Positions 41,590-52,418 of a DNA stretch of 64,000 nucleotides are shown piece after piece (position 1 is the first letter of the stretch; the number at the start of each line of letters is the position of its first letter). The notes below the pieces were generated by a model, which ran no database searches, was not told the origin of the DNA, and worked only from the letters and a program-made list of their open reading frames with translations. Made by a program: the position numbers and the translations under genes. Origin of the DNA: Streptomyces sp. NRRL F-2664 (lineage in GTDB: Bacteria > Actinomycetota > Actinomycetes > Streptomycetales > Streptomycetaceae); the NCBI RefSeq assembly GCF_000719345.1, contig NZ_JOFX01000028.1, positions 1-64,000 on the forward strand, in the 5' to 3' direction.

Positions 41590-42480
41590 TCATCCCTTCA
41601 CGGCGCCGGCGGTCATGCCGCCGACGGCCTTGCGCTGGAGGAAGATGAAGATCAGCAGGACCGGGACCGCGAAGAGCGAGGAGGCGGCCATGGTGGCGCC
41701 CCAGTCGTTGCCGAAGGCGGACATGAACTCGGTCAGCCACAGCGGCAGGGTCTGCGCGGTCTTGTCCTTGTTGAGGATCAGGACCATGGCGAACTCGTTC
41801 CAGGCGGTGATGAAGCCGAAGAGCGAGGTGGACATCAGGCCGGGGGCCAGCAGCGGGAAGATCACCTTGCGGAAGGCCTGGCCGCGGGTGCAGCCGTCGA
41901 TCTGGGCGGCTTCCTCCAGGGTCACCGGGACGGCGGCGATGAAGCCGCGCAGGGTCCAGATGGTGAAGGGGAGGATCATCACGAAGTAGATCGCGGTGAG
42001 CAGCGGGAGGCTGTTCAGCATCTCGCCGTCGCGGGCGATCATGTACATCGCGATGACCATGACCTCCCACGGGGCCATCTGGGCCATCATCACGGTGAGG
42101 ACGAGGCCCTTGCGGCCCTTGAACCTCATCCGGGCGATGGCGAAGCTCGCGGCGAGGGCGACGAGCAGGGCCAGCAGGACGGCGCCGACGGTGACCAGGA
42201 CGCTGTTGGTGACGTACGTCCAGAAGTTCTCGACCCCGGTGGCCTTGCCGAAGTTGTCCAGCGTCGGAGTGAAGACGAAGACGGGGTCCTTCGTGAGCAT
42301 CCGGTCGGACGGCTTGAGGGCCGAGGAGAACATCCAGTAGACGGGGAAGACGAAGACCAGGGCCAGCAGTACGGCGCCGAGGTTCTTGGCCACGGCCGCC
42401 GGGCGCACCGGTCGGCGGGTGCGGAGCTGCTGTGCGGGCCGCGCGGCAGCCGCGGGCTTCGGGGCGGTGCTGGTGCTCAC
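41590..42480 (-). CDS. dasC: Chitobiose ABC transporter permease DasC
   Basis: This 296-residue MalG-type permease has six membrane helices and an EAA loop (EEAAQIDGCTRGQAFRKVIFP). It forms the channel with DasB for N,N'-diacetylchitobiose bound by DasA. The start GTG 42480 overlaps the dasB stop by four bases (GTGA). As with other CUT1 systems in Streptomyces, no ATPase is encoded here; the shared MsiK-type ATPase elsewhere is expected to energise it. Confidence 0.93.
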   Translation of the reverse strand: MSTSTAPKPAAAARPAQQLRTRRPVRPAAVAKNLGAVLLALVFVFPVYWMFSSALKPSDRMLTKDPVFVFTPTLDNFGKATGVENFWTYVTNSVLVTVGAVLLALLVALAASFAIARMRFKGRKGLVLTVMMAQMAPWEVMVIAMYMIARDGEMLNSLPLLTAIYFVMILPFTIWTLRGFIAAVPVTLEEAAQIDGCTRGQAFRKVIFPLLAPGLMSTSLFGFITAWNEFAMVLILNKDKTAQTLPLWLTEFMSAFGNDWGATMAASSLFAVPVLLIFIFLQRKAVGGMTAGAVKG

Positions 42481-43496
42481 TGCTCCTCCTCCTGCTTCAG
42501 GATCAGGCGGAAGTAGAAGGACATGACGACCACGAGGATGACGATCGTCAGGACGGAGATCGCGGCGGCGAGGCCGTAGTGGGCCTGGCTCTGGCCCTCG
42601 ACGTAGGCGAAGACCGGCAGGATCTCGGAGGCGCGGTCCGGGCCGCCCTTGTTCATCGCGTAGACCTGGGTGAAGGCCTTGAACACCCAGATCACCTCAA
42701 GGAAGGTGGTGATGAGGAAGAAGGGCTTGAGATTCGGGAAGACGATCTTCCAGAAGGTCTGCCAGCCGTTGGCCCCGTCCATGCGGGCGGCCTCGTACAG
42801 TTCGGCGCCGACGGTGGTGAGGCCGGCGTACATGTTGAGGGCGACGAAGGGGATGGAGCCCCAGACCACCAGGATCGTGACGATCACCATGGTGGAGAGG
42901 CCGGTCTCCATCCAGTTGTGCTGTTCATAGCCGGAGAAGCCGGCGGTGCGCATGACCCAGTTCATGACGCCGAACTGCTCGTCGAACAGCCACCGGAAGA
43001 CCTGCACAGAGGCGACGATCGGCATGGCCCAGGCCATCACCAGCGCCATGGAGAGGACCAGGCGCATCTTCTTGCCGAGCCTGTTCAGCAGGATGCCGAT
43101 GAGGCTGCCGAGCACCATGATCAGCGCGACGTTGGCCAGGGTGAAGGCGAAGCTGCGGACCACGACGGTCCAGAAGTCCGCGTCGCCGAGGAGTTCGGTG
43201 TAGTTGTCGAAGCCGGCGAAGGGGTACTTCCGCTGGATGAACTCGACCTTGTTGATGTCCTGGAGGGACAGGATCACGTTCTTGATCAGCGGGTACAGCA
43301 GGAGTGTCGCGAGGGCCAGCACCGCGGGCGCGACCAGCAGGTAGGGCAGCCACCCGGTGGGGAGCGACTTCCCGCCCCCGCGAGGCGGCCTGGGGCCGGG
43401 GCCGGTTGCTGGGGCCGGCGTCTGGGGCAGTCCGGCGGACTTCGGTGGTGCGTCCTGTGGAGCGCTGGTCACCGCTCCCTGGGAGTGCACGGTCAT
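42477..43496 (-). CDS. dasB: Chitobiose ABC transporter permease DasB
   Basis: This 339-residue MalF-type permease starts at ATG 43496 with GAGGAAG upstream. A Pro/Gly/Ala-rich 45-residue cytoplasmic leader precedes six membrane helices and the EAA loop (YEAARMDGANGWQTFWKIVFP). It pairs with DasC. A 138-bp gap to dasA, with short tandem repeats, may set the expression ratio of binding protein to permease. Confidence 0.93.
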   Translation of the reverse strand: MTVHSQGAVTSAPQDAPPKSAGLPQTPAPATGPGPRPPRGGGKSLPTGWLPYLLVAPAVLALATLLLYPLIKNVILSLQDINKVEFIQRKYPFAGFDNYTELLGDADFWTVVVRSFAFTLANVALIMVLGSLIGILLNRLGKKMRLVLSMALVMAWAMPIVASVQVFRWLFDEQFGVMNWVMRTAGFSGYEQHNWMETGLSTMVIVTILVVWGSIPFVALNMYAGLTTVGAELYEAARMDGANGWQTFWKIVFPNLKPFFLITTFLEVIWVFKAFTQVYAMNKGGPDRASEILPVFAYVEGQSQAHYGLAAAISVLTIVILVVVMSFYFRLILKQEEEQ

Positions 43497-43602
43497 GGCT
43501 TGGCTTCCTCGCGGTTGACTGTGGAGTCAAATGCGCGACCGGGGGCGCGGCGGGTGTCCGGGCACCTGCCGCACCCCCCGGTGCGTGCACACTGCTGGGT
43601 CG

Positions 43603-43626
43603 TGCGGGTACTGCGGGTACTGCGGG
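43603..43626. repeat. Short tandem repeat between dasA and dasB
   Basis: TGCGGGTAC occurs at 43603-43611 and 43612-43620 with a partial third copy (43621-43626). Nearby GCACC (43571-43575) and GGTGC (43580-43584) can pair. It may slow or process the message between genes of unequal stoichiometry. Confidence 0.5.
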
Positions 43627-43634
43627 GGCGGCGA

Positions 43635-44915
43635 CTACTTGTTGATGCGCTTGGCGATCTCCGCGTCCGCCTCGGCGCCGGCCTTGGCCGCGTCCTCGCC
43701 CTTCAGGACCTTGGTCATGAACTCCTTGATGGGGTTCGGCTCGGTCTCGACGTTCGCCCAGCCCGCGGTGACCGGGGTGATCCTGCCGTTGACGCCGGCC
43801 TTGCCCATGGCCTCGGCGAAGGAGCCCGCGGCGGGGGTGAAGTTGGCGGCGGCCTGGTTCGGGAGCAGCGCGCCCTTGGTCTCGGCGGCGTACTTGGTCA
43901 TCTGGTCCTTGCCGGCGGCGAGGGCCAGCCACTCCTTGGCGAGCTCCTTGTTCTTGGAACGCTCGGCCACGGCGAGGTTCGAGCCGCCGAGGAAGACGGT
44001 GCTGGTCTTGTCGGCGGTCTTGCCCGGGATCGGGAAGTAGCCGAAGTCGGCTTCCTTGCCCGCGTCCTTCAGGGCCTTCTCGGCACCGCCGGCCTCCCAG
44101 CCGAGGCCGATCCAGGAGGCGACGCCGCCCTTGGGGACGATGTCGGTGGACTGCTGCGGGTTGGCCTCGTCCTTGTCCTTGGGGGCGGTGGAGTAGGACT
44201 GGAGCTTCTTGTAGAACTCCATCGCGGCGCCGGCCTGCGGGGTGCCGAGGCCGCCCTTCCACTTGCTGCCGTCCTTGACGGCGAGGTCGCCGCCCTCGTC
44301 CCAGATGAGACCGGCGAGGACGTACCAGCTCTGGCCGGGGAGGTAGATGGGCTGGGTGGCCGGGTCGGCCGCCTTCAGCTTCTCCAGGCCGGCGATCCAC
44401 TCGTCGCGGGTGGTGGGCGGGGTCACGCCGGCCTTGGCGAAGGCCTTCTTGTCGTAGACGACCACGCGGTTGGCGGCGTACCAGGGAGCGGAGTAGAGCT
44501 TGCCGTCGACCTCGGCCGAGGCGAGCATGCTCTTCTGCCAGGCGTCGGCGCCGAGCGCGGCCTTGTCCTTGGTCAGGTCGGCGAGGCCGCCGGTGACCGC
44601 GTAGCCGGCGGTCTGGGTGTTGCCGAGCTCAAGGACGTCCGGAGGGTTGTTCTCGGAGAGGGCCGTGGTGACCTTCTCCTGGATGCCGGTCCACTTCTGC
44701 TCCTCGACCTTGACCGTGACACCGGGGTGCTTGGCCGAGAACTCCTTGTTGACCTCGTCGATCCAGGCCTTCGGCGCGGAGCCGTCCATGACCCAGACGG
44801 TGATCTCCTTGGGACCCGCGTCGGCCTTGGCCTTGTCGTCGTCCCCATTGCCACACGCCGCGAGTCCGACCATCATGCCCGCGACACCGACCGCCGCGAT
44901 GAGCTTGCGCTTCAC
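43635..44915 (-). CDS. dasA: Chitobiose-binding lipoprotein DasA
   Basis: This 426-residue solute-binding lipoprotein starts at GTG 44915 behind GAGGAGGG. The signal peptide has RKLIAAVGVAGMMVGLAAC, lipobox LAAC, then Asp/Lys-rich residues. The mature part is a CUT1 sugar-binding protein (ITVWVMDG; NPPDVLELGNTQ). DasA binds N,N'-diacetylchitobiose and links chitin breakdown to development. It is divergent from dasR, with two DasR-site-like sequences between. Confidence 0.94.
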   Translation of the reverse strand: MKRKLIAAVGVAGMMVGLAACGNGDDDKAKADAGPKEITVWVMDGSAPKAWIDEVNKEFSAKHPGVTVKVEEQKWTGIQEKVTTALSENNPPDVLELGNTQTAGYAVTGGLADLTKDKAALGADAWQKSMLASAEVDGKLYSAPWYAANRVVVYDKKAFAKAGVTPPTTRDEWIAGLEKLKAADPATQPIYLPGQSWYVLAGLIWDEGGDLAVKDGSKWKGGLGTPQAGAAMEFYKKLQSYSTAPKDKDEANPQQSTDIVPKGGVASWIGLGWEAGGAEKALKDAGKEADFGYFPIPGKTADKTSTVFLGGSNLAVAERSKNKELAKEWLALAAGKDQMTKYAAETKGALLPNQAAANFTPAAGSFAEAMGKAGVNGRITPVTAGWANVETEPNPIKEFMTKVLKGEDAAKAGAEADAEIAKRINK

Positions 44916-45008
44916 GCCACCCTCCTCAGGGATGCCTGCCTGCACTTCCCTTGCCCGCCGCGGTGACATACGCGAAGTACTGCCGTGGGGCTGGGATCTG
45001 ATCCATAT

Positions 45009-45020
45009 TGGTGTAGACCA
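45009..45020. promoter_or_regulatory. DasR-responsive element 1, dasA-dasR gap
   Basis: TGGTGTAGACCA is a dre-like palindrome differing from TGGTCTAGACCA by one base. It is 94 bases upstream of dasA. Confidence 0.78.
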
Positions 45021-45032
45021 GTAGCTGGAGCT

Positions 45033-45044
45033 TGGCCTAGACCT
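45033..45044. promoter_or_regulatory. DasR-responsive element 2, dasA-dasR gap
   Basis: TGGCCTAGACCT keeps the CTAGACC core of the consensus. Its start lies 24 bp from the start of element 1, about two helical turns, so two DasR dimers could bind one DNA face. Confidence 0.68.
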
Positions 45045-45165
45045 TTAGGGGTGTCAAGGGTCTAATGAGCGGGTGCCCGGTCCGTTATCGGACCGACACC
45101 TGGGGAGAGAGAAGGCCTGTACCCCCACTCGTGTCACCATGTGACCGCACATATCGGAGGAGCCG

Positions 45166-45969
45166 GTGACGGCAGCGAAACTGGAGTCGGGAAGGCGGGC
45201 GGCGATGGCCACCGAAGGGGCGCTCACGGAGCCGGACGGCGGGGCGGCGACTCGCACGGCACGTGTACCCAAGTACTACCGACTCAAGCGGCACTTGCTC
45301 GACATGACCGAGACCATGCCGCCCGGCACCCCGGTGCCGCCCGAGCGCACGCTCGCGGCCGAATTCGACACCTCGCGCACCACGGTCCGCCAGGCCCTCC
45401 AGGAACTGGTCGTCGAGGGACGGCTGGAACGCATCCAGGGCAAGGGCACCTTCGTCGCCAAGCCCAAGGTCTCACAGGCCCTGCAACTGACCTCCTACAC
45501 GGAGGACATGCGCGCACAGGGCCTGGAGCCGACCTCGCAGCTCCTCGACATCGGCTACGTGACCGCCGACGACACCCTCGCCGGACTACTCAAGATCAAC
45601 ACCGGTGGGCGGGTCCTGCGCATCGAACGGCTGCGACTGGCCAGCGGCGAGCCGATGGCCATCGAGACCACCCACCTGTCGGCCAAGCGCTTTCCGGCGC
45701 TGCGCCGCTCGCTCGCCAAGTACACCTCGCTCTACACCGCCCTCGCCGAGGTGTACGACGTCCACCTCGCCGAGGCCGAGGAGACCATCGAGACCTCCCT
45801 GGCCACGCCGCGCGAGGCCGGCCTGCTCGGCACCGACGTCGGGCTGCCGATGCTGATGCTCTCCCGGCACTCCCTGGACGCCGACGGCGAACCGGTGGAA
45901 TGGGTGCGGTCGGTGTACCGCGGCGACCGCTACAAGTTCGTCGCCAGGCTCAAGCGCCCCGCCGCCTGA
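45166..45969 (+). CDS. dasR: GntR/HutC family global repressor DasR
   Basis: This 267-residue regulator has an N-terminal GntR winged helix ([20 protein letters not shown] and [14 protein letters not shown]) and a UTRA effector domain (about 105-255). In Streptomyces DasR binds dre sites to repress GlcNAc use and antibiotic genes and is released by GlcN-6-P. The GTG at 45166 has GGAGGAG upstream. An in-frame ATG at 45205 would give 254 residues, closer to the length I recall for the S. coelicolor protein; either start is possible. It is divergent from dasA. Confidence 0.95.
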   Translation: MTAAKLESGRRAAMATEGALTEPDGGAATRTARVPKYYRLKRHLLDMTETMPPGTPVPPERTLAAEFDTSRTTVRQALQELVVEGRLERIQGKGTFVAKPKVSQALQLTSYTEDMRAQGLEPTSQLLDIGYVTADDTLAGLLKINTGGRVLRIERLRLASGEPMAIETTHLSAKRFPALRRSLAKYTSLYTALAEVYDVHLAEAEETIETSLATPREAGLLGTDVGLPMLMLSRHSLDADGEPVEWVRSVYRGDRYKFVARLKRPAA

Positions 45970-46095
45970 CCCCCGCACGCCCGCCCCGCGCACCGGAATT
46001 CCGGGACCGGAATGCGGACGGGGTCTTACGTTCACCAGGCAATCCCCCGTAGATTCCGCCTGCTTACGCAGATGATCGACGAGGGGACCAGGATC

Positions 46096-48314
<2,219 letters not shown>

Positions 48315-48318
<4 letters not shown>

Positions 48319-48512
48319 CCGGCGTGCGCCGCGCGCTGGCCCGGGCGAGGTTCTACGTACGGGAGTTCTCCGGGGAGGCCGCCTACGACCGGTACGTGGC
48401 CCACGCCCGCTCGCACGACCCGGACGCGGAGGTCCTCACCCGGCGCGCCTTCGAGCGCGCCCGCACGGACGCCCGCGAGGCGGACCCCCGCGAGGGCTTC
48501 CGCTGCTGCTGA
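48315..48512 (+). CDS. YbdD/YjiX family small protein
   Basis: This 65-residue partner of CstA contains the conserved FSGEAAYDRYVAHARSHDP and ends REGFRCC. The start GTG 48315 overlaps the cstA stop. YbdD-like proteins are needed for pyruvate uptake by CstA-type carriers in enterobacteria. A perfect hairpin follows. Confidence 0.9.
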
Positions 48513-48517
48513 CACAT

Positions 48518-48556
48518 CCGGAGGGCCCCGCCGCGTCCTGCGGCGGGGCCCTCCGG
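48518..48556. terminator. Terminator after cstA-ybdD
   Basis: There is a perfect 17-bp stem, 48518-48534 against 48540-48556, with a 5-base loop. It can also serve the convergent Uma2 gene. Confidence 0.9.
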
Positions 48557-48562
48557 CGTTCC

Positions 48563-49147
48563 TCAGCGCACCCAGTCCTTGAGGACCTCGGTCTGGAGAG
48601 TGACGTTGACCGGATCGGGGAGCTCAACGTCGTTCCCGAACTCCACCGTACGGGTGTTCGCATACCTGCGGCCGTCCGGTTCGCTGAACACGGTCACGTC
48701 GCATGCCTCCCGGTCGATGAGCAGGTATACAGGGATGCCCGTCTGGGCGTAGGCGAGGGGCTTCTCCACGCGGTCACGCCGGTCCGTATCGGTGTCGTAC
48801 GAGGTGACCTCTACGACCATCAGGACCGGAGCGGGGTCGGCCCACTCGCCCTGGCCGACAAACGCGTCATCGACCGCGAGAGCGGCATCGGGACGGGCGC
48901 GACCCGAGCGGTAGTCCCCCACAGCCAACCCCCGCTCCACGTGAAGCCACAGCTCGGGCCGGTGCTGCATGCAGATGCGTGCGAGCCACAGAACGATGCG
49001 GTCGTGATCTCCGTCCGGCACTGCCTTGCTCCTGATGACCCCGTCGATGAACTCCAGCCGCAGACCTTCGACCTCTCTGGCGGCTATGCGCGCGACGGCC
49101 TCGAAGTCCTCGGTCGGCATGTGGGGCCTGTCGGTCATCACGGTCAT
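48563..49147 (-). CDS. Uma2 family PD-(D/E)XK endonuclease-like protein
   Basis: This 194-residue Uma2 (DUF820) protein has the nuclease core RPDAALAVDD, then LMVVEVTSYDTDTDRRDRV with a conserved Lys in EKPLAYA, then GIPVYLLIDRE. Uma2 proteins are abundant in Streptomyces with unclear roles, possibly defence or mobile-element related. It starts at ATG 49147 with GAAGGTGAG upstream. Local base use is slightly less GC-rich than the flanks. Confidence 0.88.
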   Translation of the reverse strand: MTVMTDRPHMPTEDFEAVARIAAREVEGLRLEFIDGVIRSKAVPDGDHDRIVLWLARICMQHRPELWLHVERGLAVGDYRSGRARPDAALAVDDAFVGQGEWADPAPVLMVVEVTSYDTDTDRRDRVEKPLAYAQTGIPVYLLIDREACDVTVFSEPDGRRYANTRTVEFGNDVELPDPVNVTLQTEVLKDWVR

Positions 49148-49228
49148 GCCTCGCTCACCTTCCTCGACGGTGCTGCTGCCTCCGACGATAGCGCCGGGCG
49201 CCGACCGACGTCCTGCACACTCGACCGC

Positions 49229-49726
49229 ATGGACATGGTGATCAGGACGGCGGTGCCCGCCGACTACGAGACGCTGGGCGAGATCACGGCGCAGGCCTAC
49301 CTCGCCGACGGGCACCTGGACTTCAACGAGGACGACGCGTACCTGACCGTGCTGCGCGACGTGGCCGGCCGGGCCGCGCAGGCCGAGGTGCTCGTCGCCG
49401 AGCGCGACGGGCGGGTGCTGGGCGGGGTGACGTTCGCCGCACCCGGCAGCCCGCTCGCCGACATCGCCGGCCCCGACGAGGCCGAGTTCCGCATGCTGGC
49501 CGTGGCGCACGCGGCCCGGGGCCGGGGAGCGGGGGAGGCCCTGGTGCGGGCGTGCATCGAGCGCGCACGGGCCGTCGAGGGCGTCACGGGTGTCGTCCTG
49601 TCCACCCAGCGCAGCATGACGAGCGCCCACCGGATCTACGCCCGCCTGGGCTTCGTCCGCAGTCCGGAGCGGGACTGGGCGCCCATCGAGGGCCTGAAAC
49701 TCCTCACGTACCGACTCAAGCTGTAG
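49229..49726 (+). CDS. GNAT family N-acetyltransferase
   Basis: This 165-residue acetyltransferase has motif A in FRMLAVAHAARGRGAGEALV and motif B in VVLSTQRSMTSAHRIYARLGF. The substrate is unknown. It starts at ATG 49229; CACACT seven bases upstream could be a -10 of a leaderless message. It is divergent from the Uma2 gene and ends just before the nrd promoter region. Confidence 0.88.
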   Translation: MDMVIRTAVPADYETLGEITAQAYLADGHLDFNEDDAYLTVLRDVAGRAAQAEVLVAERDGRVLGGVTFAAPGSPLADIAGPDEAEFRMLAVAHAARGRGAGEALVRACIERARAVEGVTGVVLSTQRSMTSAHRIYARLGFVRSPERDWAPIEGLKLLTYRLKL

Positions 49727-49734
49727 CCGCGCCG

Positions 49735-49782
49735 ACACTACATGTGGGGGTTGCCGCACAAGGCCGCCCCCACATGTATGCT
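49735..49782 (+). promoter_or_regulatory. Tandem NrdR-box-like sites of the nrdAB operon
   Basis: The 16-mers ACACTACATGTGGGGG (49735-49750) and CCCCCACATGTATGCT (49767-49782) are inverted copies sharing CCCCCACATGTA. Their starts are 32 bp apart (three helical turns), the spacing of paired NrdR boxes. They sit directly upstream of the riboswitch. Confidence 0.62.
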
Positions 49783-49784
49783 CA

Positions 49785-49890
49785 TGCCTGCTGTCGCCGC
49801 AGGGGAATCCGGTGGGAATCCGGAACTGTCCCGCAACGGTATGAAGTGTCCGGCAACCGGACACCAAGTCCGATGACCTGCCGTCAGCGC
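49785..49890 (+). promoter_or_regulatory. Cobalamin riboswitch controlling nrdAB
   Basis: Core riboswitch segments are seen in order: GCAGGGGAATCCGGTGGGAA, TCCGGAACTGTCCCGCAAC, a stem with CCGGCAACCGG, then the B12 box AAGTCCGATGACCTGCC (49866-49882). It precedes the class Ia reductase genes by about 150 bases. Cobalamin binding should switch the operon off when the B12-dependent enzyme can work. Confidence 0.93.
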
Positions 49891-50036
49891 GCCCGGATCG
49901 ACCGACCCGGGTGCCGACACGTCCGGGCCTCGCGGTTGGGCCGGTGGACGCCATGCGGTGTGCCCGTTCCTGCCACGCCTGCATGCGCCCGCGCCCGCCC
50001 GCAGACGACCGGGCCGAGCGAGGGAGAGCTCCCGCC

Positions 50037-52418
50037 GTGACCATCGCGCCTTCCGCACCGCGCGCCGAGTCCGTTTCTGGCGACAACACCGAGGGCCCGG
50101 GGGCCGCGCTGCTGCGTACCCTCACCGAACTGACGGCGGACCTCCCCGACACCGACCCCGGCCGCGTCGCCGCCGCCGCGCTCCGCGGCCGCAGCTCCGC
50201 CGCCGACGAGGCCGAACTGCGCGGTCTGGCCACCGAGTCCGCCGCCGGGCTCATCTCCGAGGACCCCGCGTACTCCAAGCTCGCCGCCCGCCTGCTGACG
50301 CTGGCCGTACGCGACGAGGCCGCGAGCCAGGGCTCCACCTCCTTCTCCGCCTCCGTCGAGGTCGGCCACCGCGAGGGCCTCATCGCCGACCGCACCGCCG
50401 CGTTCGTGCGCACGCACGCGAGCCGCCTGGACGCCCTGGTCGAGCACACCCTCGCCGAGGGCGCCGACGACCGCTTCGGCTTCTTCGGCCTGCGCACCCT
50501 GCACAGCCGCTACCTGCTGCGCCACCCCATCACGCGTCAGGTCATCGAGACCCCGCAGTATTTCATGCTGCGCGTGGCCTGCGGCCTCGCCGCGGACGAG
50601 AGCGTCCAGGCCGTCGAGGAGGTGGCGTCGCTGTACCGGCTGATGAGCCGCCTCGACTACCTGCCCTCCTCCCCCACCCTCTTCAACTCCGGCACCCGGC
50701 ACCCGCAGATGTCGTCCTGCTACCTGCTGGACTCCCCGCTGGACGAGCTCGACTCGATCTACGACCGCTACCACCAGGTCGCGCGCCTGTCGAAGCACGC
50801 GGGCGGCATCGGCCTGTCGTACTCCCGCATCCGCGCCCGAGGTTCGCTGATCCGCGGCACCAACGGCCACTCCAACGGCATCGTGCCGTTCCTGAAGACC
50901 CTGGACGCGTCCGTCGCCGCCGTGAACCAGGGCGGCCGCCGCAAGGGCGCCGCCGCCGTCTACCTGGAAACCTGGCACGCGGACATCGAGGAATTCCTGG
51001 AGCTCCGCGACAACACCGGTGAGGACCAGCGCCGCACCCACAACCTGAACCTCGCCCACTGGGTCCCGGACGAGTTCATGCGCCGCGTGAACGCCGACGC
51101 CGAGTGGTCGCTGTTCTCCCCGGCCGACGTGCCCGAGCTGGTCGACCTGTGGGGCGACGCGTTCGACGCCGCCTACCGCAAGGCCGAGGCCGACGGCCTG
51201 GCCCGCAAGACCATGCCCGCCCGTGACCTGTACGGCCGGATGATGCGCACCCTCGCGCAGACCGGCCAGGGCTGGATGACCTTCAAGGACGCCTCCAACC
51301 GCACGGCGAACCAGACCGCCGAGCCGGGCACCGTCGTGCACTCCTCGAACCTGTGCACCGAGATCATCGAGGTCACGAACGACGGCGAGACGGCCGTCTG
51401 CAACCTCGGCTCGGTCAACCTCGGCGCCTTCGTGGTGGACGGCGACATCGACTGGGAGCGCCTGGACGAGACCGTCCGCACGGCCGTCACCTTCCTCGAC
51501 CGCGTGGTGGACATCAACTTCTACCCGACCGAGCAGGCCGGCCGCTCCAACGCCCGCTGGCGTCCGGTGGGCCTGGGCGCGATGGGCCTCCAGGACGTCT
51601 TCTTCAAGCTGAAGCTGCCCTTCGACTCCCCCGAGGCGAAGGCCCTGTCCACCAAGCTCTCCGAGCGCATCATGCTGGCCGCGTACGAGGCCTCGTGCGA
51701 CCTCGCCGAGCGCAGCGGCCCGCTGCCGGCCTGGGAGCAGACCCGCACCGCGCGCGGCGTCCTGCACCCGGACCACTACGACGTCGAGCTGAACTGGCCG
51801 GAGCGCTGGGACGCGCTGCGCGCCCGCGTCGCCGAGAGCGGCATGCGCAACTCCCTGCTCCTCGCCATCGCCCCGACGGCGACGATCGCCTCGATCGCCG
51901 GCGTGTACGAGTGCATCGAGCCGCAGGTGTCCAACCTGTTCAAGCGCGAGACCCTGTCGGGCGAGTTCCTCCAGGTGAACGGCTACCTGGTGGAGGAGCT
52001 GAAGCAGCTCGGCGTGTGGGACGCCCAGACCCGTGAGGCGCTGCGCGACTCCTCGGGCTCGGTGCAGGGCTTCGGCTGGATCCCGGCCGAGGTGCGCGAG
52101 CTGTACCGCACGGCGTGGGAGATCCCGCAGCGCGGTCTGATCGACATGGCGGCGGCCCGTACGCCGTTCCTGGACCAGTCGCAGTCGCTGAACCTGTTCC
52201 TGGAGACGCCCACCATCGGCAAGCTCAGCTCGATGTACGCGTACGCCTGGAAGCAGGGTCTGAAGACCACCTACTACCTGCGCTCGCGCCCGGCGACGAA
52301 GATCGCCCGTGCTGCCCAGGCCGCCACCGCCGCTCCGGTGGCGCTCCCGCAGGCCGTCGACGCCGAGGCGCTGGCCTGCTCCCTTGAGAACCCCGAGTCC
52401 TGCGAGGCCTGCCAGTAA
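50037..52418 (+). CDS. nrdA: Class Ia ribonucleotide reductase alpha subunit
   Basis: This 793-residue catalytic subunit reduces ribonucleotides to deoxyribonucleotides. The active site has Cys in SSCYLLDS, NLCTEI (Asn/Cys/Glu) and a second Cys in AVCNLGSVNL. The C-terminal redox pair is in ESCEACQ. The N-terminal ~100 residues are short and diverged relative to a full ATP cone. It starts at GTG 50037 behind GAGGGAGAG. The stop overlaps the nrdB start (TAATG). It is controlled by the upstream riboswitch and probably NrdR. Confidence 0.94.
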   Translation: MTIAPSAPRAESVSGDNTEGPGAALLRTLTELTADLPDTDPGRVAAAALRGRSSAADEAELRGLATESAAGLISEDPAYSKLAARLLTLAVRDEAASQGSTSFSASVEVGHREGLIADRTAAFVRTHASRLDALVEHTLAEGADDRFGFFGLRTLHSRYLLRHPITRQVIETPQYFMLRVACGLAADESVQAVEEVASLYRLMSRLDYLPSSPTLFNSGTRHPQMSSCYLLDSPLDELDSIYDRYHQVARLSKHAGGIGLSYSRIRARGSLIRGTNGHSNGIVPFLKTLDASVAAVNQGGRRKGAAAVYLETWHADIEEFLELRDNTGEDQRRTHNLNLAHWVPDEFMRRVNADAEWSLFSPADVPELVDLWGDAFDAAYRKAEADGLARKTMPARDLYGRMMRTLAQTGQGWMTFKDASNRTANQTAEPGTVVHSSNLCTEIIEVTNDGETAVCNLGSVNLGAFVVDGDIDWERLDETVRTAVTFLDRVVDINFYPTEQAGRSNARWRPVGLGAMGLQDVFFKLKLPFDSPEAKALSTKLSERIMLAAYEASCDLAERSGPLPAWEQTRTARGVLHPDHYDVELNWPERWDALRARVAESGMRNSLLLAIAPTATIASIAGVYECIEPQVSNLFKRETLSGEFLQVNGYLVEELKQLGVWDAQTREALRDSSGSVQGFGWIPAEVRELYRTAWEIPQRGLIDMAAARTPFLDQSQSLNLFLETPTIGKLSSMYAYAWKQGLKTTYYLRSRPATKIARAAQAATAAPVALPQAVDAEALACSLENPESCEACQ

